Below, one piece after another: positions 22,182 through 22,354 of a stretch of 22,354 nt of DNA. This DNA comes from Actinomycetes bacterium. Its GTDB lineage: Bacteria; Actinomycetota; Actinomycetes; Propionibacteriales; Propionibacteriaceae. The notes beneath the pieces were generated by a model that ran no database searches, was not told the origin of the DNA, and was given only the letters and a program-made list of their open reading frames with translations. The number at the start of each line of letters is the position of its first letter. The stretch's first letter is position 1. Where the stretch lies: positions 1 through 22,354 of the forward strand of contig JAEVYS010000111.1 of NCBI GenBank assembly GCA_023392635.1, given 5' to 3'. The position numbers and the translations under genes were made by a program.

Positions 22182-22354
22182 GTGCGCACCTGCCCGACCG
22201 GCTGGACGCCGACGCCCCGATCTTCGTGATCTCCGTCGCCGCCCAGCTGGCCGAGATGCACCCGCAGACCCTGCGCATCTACGAGGCCCGCGGCCTGATC
22301 ACCCCGAAGCGCTCCCCCAAGAACACCCGGCTCTACTCCCAGCGGGACGTCGAG
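22178..22354 (+). CDS. hspR: Heat-shock repressor HspR (MerR family), N-terminal part
   Basis: The first 59 codons are present before the right edge cuts the gene. The MerR-type winged helix-turn-helix is clear: FVISVAAQLAEMHPQTLRIY (16-35), then EARGLITPKRSPKNTRLYSQRDVE (36-59), where NTRLYS is the wing and the R-L-Y pattern is typical. ATG 22178 overlaps the dnaJ stop by 4 nt. HspR binds HAIR repeats, and two lie before dnaK (18452-18472 and 18480-18500), so the operon is predicted to repress itself until DnaK is titrated away by unfolded protein. The C-terminal dimerisation part is outside the window. Confidence 0.96.
   Translation, partial: MSAHLPDRLDADAPIFVISVAAQLAEMHPQTLRIYEARGLITPKRSPKNTRLYSQRDVE

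Overview
The window is a dense, very GC-rich stretch of chromosome from a high-GC Gram-positive bacterium (Actinomycetota). The evidence is the dnaK-grpE-dnaJ-hspR operon with HspR/HAIR operators, a class E sortase, a DnaK lacking the insertion typical of Gram-negative homologues, frequent GTG starts and several probable leaderless promoters. Gene content would suit Propionibacteriales or a relative, but the genus cannot be fixed from this window. I saw no rRNA, tRNA, insertion sequence, integrase, phage module or CRISPR array, and codon use looks uniform.

Layout. 1-118: tail of an unidentified gene, then a strong terminator hairpin (178-204). 440-1339: lipoprotein of the betaine/osmoprotectant-binding type. 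1346-3032 (minus): a GlxA-type DJ-1/AraC regulator followed 10 nt later by deoC, with a large inverted repeat over the regulator's own promoter. 3118-3372: an 84-residue membrane protein. 3415-5600 (minus): OmpR-family response regulator and sensor kinase sharing an ATGA overlap. 5780-6615: class E sortase overlapping a 54-residue membrane protein. 6621-6911 (minus): acylphosphatase. 6969-7460: phosphoribosyltransferase. 7618-9204: secreted two-domain metallophosphoesterase. 9214-11650 (minus): DUF1905/OmdA protein, RibD-C/DHFR-like reductase and an M4 metalloprotease. 11732-12418: O-methyltransferase. 12426-13329 (minus): CBS-domain protein overlapping a YbaK-type deacylase. 13411-14565: cystathionine gamma-synthase/lyase. 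14585-15373 (minus): methyltransferase. 15480-17388 (minus): HAD phosphatase, proline dehydrogenase and a small conserved protein. 17454-18392: alpha/beta-hydrolase-like protein. 18534 to the end: dnaK-grpE-dnaJ-hspR, with hspR cut off by the window edge.

How they work together. The heat-shock operon is a closed loop: HspR, made from its last gene, should bind two HAIR palindromes (18452-18472 and 18480-18500) upstream of dnaK, with DnaK as co-repressor. The two-component pair and the GlxA-deoC pair each also carry a candidate autoregulatory site. The remainder is a mixture of short housekeeping and metabolic units, often arranged convergently with almost no space between stop codons.

The most unusual item is the M4 protease at 10292-11650. 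It has a protealysin-like PPY motif in a short propeptide, no signal peptide, and an extra C-terminal domain of about 88 residues that resembles emfourin, the protein inhibitor of protealysin-like proteases. It appears to be a protease fused to its own inhibitor.
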